DNA of 9,693 nt, taken from positions 1-9,693 of the forward strand of contig CAJLYG010000118.1 in NCBI GenBank assembly GCA_905210845.1. Direction: 5' to 3'. Under the pieces are notes generated by a model. That model was not told where the DNA came from and searched no databases. It saw only the letters and a list, made by a program, of their open reading frames with translations. A program made the translations under genes and the position numbers. Source of the DNA: an uncultured Prevotella sp. (GTDB taxonomy: Bacteria > Bacteroidota > Bacteroidia > Bacteroidales > Bacteroidaceae). Positions 6,250 through 9,693 of this stretch are shown one piece after another. How positions within the stretch are numbered: the stretch's first letter is position 1; every line of letters starts with the position of its first letter.

Positions 6250-6282
6250 AAATCTTAAGTTTAAACTACTATTTCTTGAATA

Positions 6283-6290
6283 CAAAAGAA
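6283..6290 (-). promoter_or_regulatory. Weak -7 candidate for the lipoprotein/rSAM operon
   Basis: TTCTTTTG on the minus strand differs from TAnnTTTG at one defined position and lies 33 nt before the lipoprotein ATG. No -33 element was found. It also overlaps the rejected upstream ATG at 6285, supporting the shorter protein start. Confidence 0.3.
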
Positions 6291-6365
6291 GGTAAAAAAT
6301 TGCACATGTCCATCCCCATTAACAAAAATTAGCAAGGAAAGATACCGCCGGAAAAGTACGAGTCC

Positions 6366-7004
6366 ATGAATCACTGGGCCGATGAACTGTTCGGAAAGCA
6401 GAAACGGGTAAATTTCGAAATGAAAAACTTTATTTTGAAACTGCTTTGTTTTGAAAAAGGAACCGATCAGAGTTTTGGGGAAATTCTTGCAACAATGGAA
6501 TGGTTAAAGATACATAATGCATTTTTGTACATCTATGAGGAGCCGGTCATTCATCTGAATCATGAATTATTTCAGATGCCGGAGCAGCTGCTGCTGAAAG
6601 CCAGTGAACTTCATGGAAATGTAGAAAATATACCCGCCATTCATCAGAAAAAAAAGGCAAAAAATATTTTCCGGTTTTCCAGGCTGGGAATGTCTGACCG
6701 GGCATGGATGGTAACGCTTCCTCTGTATGCCAATGAAATGCTGTATGGAATTTTAGTGTGTGATCTGACCGATGAAGTGCTGGAATATGGAGAATTTTTA
6801 AGTAATCAGATTTCGGCAGCAGTCAAGATGCTGAATCTTCTGAAAAACAATGAGAATATTCAGAAACAGTTAGAGGAATCTCTGTATGTCTTAAAGGAAA
6901 ACAATCTGGAACTGGAAACACTTTCAAAGAAAGATCCACTGACCGGGATCTGTAACCGGAGAGGATTTTTCGAATATGCGGAGCCTATGCTGAAAAAAGC
7001 ATAA
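6366..7004 (+). pseudogene. Fragment of a Firmicutes-type GGDEF regulator, cut at both ends
   Basis: A 212-codon open frame whose composition and protein are foreign here: AT-richer, with AAA/GAA/ATT-heavy codons as in Lachnospiraceae. Residues about 20-155 resemble the GAF-like sensor section found between a sugar-binding-protein-like domain and GGDEF in such regulators (WMVTLPLYANEMLYGILVCD). Then comes a coiled-coil linker (KQLEESLYVLKENNLELETL) and the first residues of a diguanylate cyclase domain (SKKDPLTGICNRRGFFEYA). It stops at LKKA, about 130 residues before a GGDEF domain would end, so the active-site loop is absent. The frame is open upstream to 6333 (IPPEKYESMNHW), so the ATG at 6366 is an internal methionine and the N-terminal domain is missing. 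It has no promoter of its own. It is a non-functional slice, from horizontal transfer or a chimeric contig. Confidence 0.75.
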
Positions 7005-7015
7005 CGGCAGAGGAG

Positions 7016-7717
7016 ATGGCATCGCAGATGCTTGCACTTTACCAGAAGGTCATCGACTCCAACTGCTATCCGATGATTAGAGAACCGCAACAGGATGCCT
7101 TGGCTTCTCTGCTCTTAGCAGGCATTGACGAGGAATCGTGGCAACGCCTGAAGGCAAAGGATAATGAATGGGTCAACTGCTTGCGAAAGTTGGAACCTGA
7201 CGACTGGCGACACTTGTTCATCTATGCCTTCAATGAAGGTATCCTCGTGGACATTCGCCATGGCTTAGAGGCTGCCAAGCAACCCAAGCCCACGATCGAC
7301 GTGACCAGCATTGACAGGTTCCCCATTCCCTACCCCGTCAATAAGGAGGAACTGGAATCGGAGACGCTGATCTCCAAGAACCCTATCCTGAAGAACAAAC
7401 TCAATGAAGTTGCCACGGAAAAGCTACAGGAAGAGAAGAAAATTTGCATCATGGTGCTCAACATACGGTCGCTGATCCGCCAGAGAACCATGTCCATGCG
7501 CCATCTGCTCGATTTCTACCAGGAAATCAGGTTCCGGCAATATGATGAGGAAGAACTGTCCTTGATGCTGAAAGAGTTGGGGTACTATAAGTTTGCCTCC
7601 CGACTGATTTTCATCCTACATGACGTGATCGGACTCTCTGAAGGGTTCATGCCCATTGAGCCGACAGACGATCATGAAACAGACCAACTTCGTAAGAAAA
7701 TAACAAAATTACAGTAG
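7016..7717 (+). CDS. Conserved-looking hypothetical protein upstream of fbp
   Basis: A 233-aa soluble protein with no signal peptide or membrane segment; the family was not recognised. It is rich in charged helices, for example KNPILKNKLNEVATEKLQEE and a C-terminal helical half (RHLLDFYQEIRFRQYDEEEL), with tryptophans clustered early (ESWQRLKAKDNEWV, DDWRHLFIYAFNEG). Base composition matches the fbp gene, so it is native. The ATG at 7016 is the first start in a frame open since 6956, but the codons just before it (TAEE) read like protein, so the true start may have been lost at the junction with the GGDEF fragment near 7000. Its stop is 5 nt before the fbp start, implying one operon and possibly a role linked to gluconeogenesis. 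That link is inference from position only. Confidence 0.75.
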   Translation: MASQMLALYQKVIDSNCYPMIREPQQDALASLLLAGIDEESWQRLKAKDNEWVNCLRKLEPDDWRHLFIYAFNEGILVDIRHGLEAAKQPKPTIDVTSIDRFPIPYPVNKEELESETLISKNPILKNKLNEVATEKLQEEKKICIMVLNIRSLIRQRTMSMRHLLDFYQEIRFRQYDEEELSLMLKELGYYKFASRLIFILHDVIGLSEGFMPIEPTDDHETDQLRKKITKLQ

Positions 7718-7722
7718 TGCGA

Positions 7723-9693
7723 ATGAAAACGACTCATTACGACATTGACAACGACCTGCATTACCTGCAGTTGCTGTCGCAATCCTTTCCTACCGTTGCG
7801 GATGCAAGCACGGAAATCATCAACCTGTCGGCTATTCTCAATCTCCCCAAGGGGACAGAGCATTTCTTAGCTGATATCCATGGGGAATATGAGGCTTTCC
7901 AACATGTCCTGAAGAATGCGTCGGGAAATATCAAGAGAAAAGTCAACGAGCTTTTCGGCAATACCTTGCGGGAATCGGAGAAGCGGGAGCTATGCACGCT
8001 GATCTATTACCCGGAGCAAAAGTTGGAGCTTGTCAAGGCAAATGAGGAAGATATCGACGACTGGTACCATATCACCCTCCATCAATTGGTCAGCGTATGC
8101 CGGGATGTATCGAGCAAGTACACCCGGTCGAAAGTGAGGAAAGCACTCCCTGCCGAGTTCAGCTATATCATCCAGGAACTTCTTCATGAACGGACTGAGG
8201 ATACGAACAAGACAGCCTATGTCAACGTCATCATCGATACGATCATCTCCACCGGACGGGCTGACGACTTCATTATCGCTATTGCCAATGTGATCCAACG
8301 GCTTGCCATCGACCAATTGCATATCTTAGGGGACATCTACGACCGTGGACCGGGTGCCCATATCATCATGGACACCATGGAGAACTACAATAAATGGGAT
8401 ATCCAGTGGGGCAATCATGATGTCTTGTGGATGGGAGCCCTTGCCGGCAATGATGCCTGTATCTGCAATGTGATCCGCCTGTCCTTGCGGTATGCCAACT
8501 TGGCAACGCTCGAAGATGGCTATGGCATCAATCTCGTCCCTCTTGCCACCTTCGCCATGGAGACCTATGGGGATGATCCCTGTGAGGAATTTATCCCTCA
8601 CATCAATGGAGGCGCAGGGAAAATGGATGAAAAGACCACACGACTCACGACCTTGATGCACAAGGCAATTGCCGTCCTGCAGTTTAAGACAGAGGCTAAG
8701 ATCTATGAAGCACACCCCGAATGGGGGATGCAAGACAGGGAACTGTTCAACTTCATCGATTATGACAAGGGAACCATCACGCTCGATGGAAAGGTATACC
8801 CGCTCAAGAGCAACCACTTCCCTACCATCGATCCCAAACGTCCCAATGAACTGACCTTTGAGGAGAAAGTCTTAATGGGTAAGTTGCACCATTCCTTCAA
8901 GGTGAGCGAGAAGCTGCACAAGCACATCCGGCTCATGCTCCGGCATGGATGTATGTATGCGGTCTACAATAACAACCTGCTCTTCCATGCCTCTGTCCCC
9001 CTGAACGAGGATGGCAGCCTGAAAGAAGTCCAGGTATGGAAAGGCAAAAAATACAAAGGACAGGAACTGATGTACCAGACAGGGATGCTGATCCGCACTG
9101 CCTTTCAGAATGATTCCGACCCTGAGGAGAAGAAATATGCGATTGATTACTTCCTTTACCTCTGGTGCGGACCTGACAGTCCGCTTTTTGACAAATCGAA
9201 GATGGCAACCTTCGAGCGGTATTTCATCGCCGAAAAGGAGACCCATCATGAAGAGAAAGGCTATTATTTCCAGTTGCGTGACAATGAGGAGATCGTCGAC
9301 CGGATCTTAGATGCCTTCCATGTCCCGGAACCCAACCGCCATATTATCAATGGGCATGTGCCCGTACATGTGATGAACGGAGAAAACCCAATCAAGGCAA
9401 ACGGGAAGCTGATGGTCATCGATGGCGGTTTCTCACAAGCCTATCATAAGGAGACGGGCATCGCCGGATACACATTGGTCTATCACAGTCGCGGTTTCCA
9501 GCTCGTTCAACACGAGCCCTTCACCAGTCAGGCGGATGCCATACAGAAAGGCACCGACATCAAGAGCACCACGCAGATCGTCGAGATGTCAGCCCATCGC
9601 ATGTTAGTGGCGGATACCGACAAAGGCAAAGAACTCAAGCAACAGATCGCCGACCTGGAAGCGCCGCTGTGGTCAAATACCGATGCAAAGCTC
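7723..9693 (+). CDS. fbp: Fructose-1,6-bisphosphatase class III (3' end cut by window)
   Basis: 657 codons are present and still open at the window edge; family members are about 640-670 aa, so it is nearly complete. It hydrolyses fructose 1,6-bisphosphate to fructose 6-phosphate and phosphate in gluconeogenesis, in the cytoplasm (EC 3.1.3.11). It is the Firmicutes/Bacteroidetes type, unrelated to E. coli Fbp. The metallophosphoesterase metal ligands are visible: ADIHGE with Asp51 and His53, LGDIYDRGP with Asp204 and Asp207, and GNHD with Asn231, His232 and Asp233. Later conserved stretches include NGGAGKMDEKTT, LFHASVPLNEDG, HIINGHVPVHV and VIDGGFSQAYHKETGIAGYTL. The start MKTTHYDIDNDLHYLQLL matches the expected N-terminus. 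There is no Shine-Dalgarno sequence; the 5-nt gap from the preceding stop suggests coupled translation with the upstream hypothetical gene. Confidence 0.95.
   Translation, partial: MKTTHYDIDNDLHYLQLLSQSFPTVADASTEIINLSAILNLPKGTEHFLADIHGEYEAFQHVLKNASGNIKRKVNELFGNTLRESEKRELCTLIYYPEQKLELVKANEEDIDDWYHITLHQLVSVCRDVSSKYTRSKVRKALPAEFSYIIQELLHERTEDTNKTAYVNVIIDTIISTGRADDFIIAIANVIQRLAIDQLHILGDIYDRGPGAHIIMDTMENYNKWDIQWGNHDVLWMGALAGNDACICNVIRLSLRYANLATLEDGYGINLVPLATFAMETYGDDPCEEFIPHINGGAGKMDEKTTRLTTLMHKAIAVLQFKTEAKIYEAHPEWGMQDRELFNFIDYDKGTITLDGKVYPLKSNHFPTIDPKRPNELTFEEKVLMGKLHHSFKVSEKLHKHIRLMLRHGCMYAVYNNNLLFHASVPLNEDGSLKEVQVWKGKKYKGQELMYQTGMLIRTAFQNDSDPEEKKYAIDYFLYLWCGPDSPLFDKSKMATFERYFIAEKETHHEEKGYYFQLRDNEEIVDRILDAFHVPEPNRHIINGHVPVHVMNGENPIKANGKLMVIDGGFSQAYHKETGIAGYTLVYHSRGFQLVQHEPFTSQADAIQKGTDIKSTTQIVEMSAHRMLVADTDKGKELKQQIADLEAPLWSNTDAKL

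Noticed and set aside
6335..7004. GGDEF fragment as an insertion sequence or integron cassette.
   Set aside because: No transposase, terminal inverted repeats, target duplication or attC-like site could be seen at either edge; only a trivial AGCA match occurs near both ends.
1..9693. CRISPR array, tRNA or rRNA genes, prophage or conjugative genes.
   Set aside because: No repeat-spacer pattern, no cloverleaf and no phage or mobilisation protein was found on either strand.

Overview
The window looks like a gut Bacteroidales chromosome (Bacteroidaceae/Prevotellaceae type). The evidence is Bacteroidetes promoter elements (TAnnTTTG at -7) ahead of several genes, a TonB receptor paired with an inner-membrane transporter, a class III fructose-1,6-bisphosphatase, and an rSAM/lipoprotein gene pair of the kind known from Bacteroides and Prevotella. 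No species can be named from the sequence alone.

Layout. (1) 1-2280, minus strand: a TonB-dependent outer-membrane receptor followed 4 nt later by the start of an MFS transporter that runs off the window, probably a siderophore or metal-complex uptake pair. (2) 2281-2680: a gene-free stretch with a clear minus-strand terminator that ends no visible gene, and the promoter of the next gene. (3) 2681-4467, plus strand: an EamA/DMT permease, then a separately promoted small heavy-metal-binding (HMA) protein followed by a short-chain dehydrogenase that has lost its middle and its frame. (4) 4486-4634, minus strand: a promoter and two hairpins with U-runs that together look like an unannotated small RNA of about 110 nt. 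(5) 4658-6249, minus strand: a lipoprotein gene overlapping a radical SAM/SPASM gene by 4 nt, matching the uncharacterised rSAM/lipoprotein system. (6) About 6335-7004: an AT-richer slice of a Firmicutes (Lachnospiraceae-like) GGDEF regulator, cut at both ends, which does not belong to this background. (7) 7016-9693, plus strand: an unrecognised 233-aa protein and, 5 nt later, class III fructose-1,6-bisphosphatase, which reaches the window end nearly complete.

How the genes fit together. The receptor and MFS protein would act in series across the two membranes. The HMA protein and SDR probably share a transcript driven by a promoter set among inverted repeats. The lipoprotein and radical SAM enzyme are translationally coupled and probably substrate and modifier. 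The two scars (SDR deletion and GGDEF slice) are either real rearrangements or assembly faults. Read mapping across about 4032-4041, 6330-6345 and 6998-7004 would decide. The most interesting leads are the small RNA locus, the rSAM/lipoprotein pair and the foreign slice.
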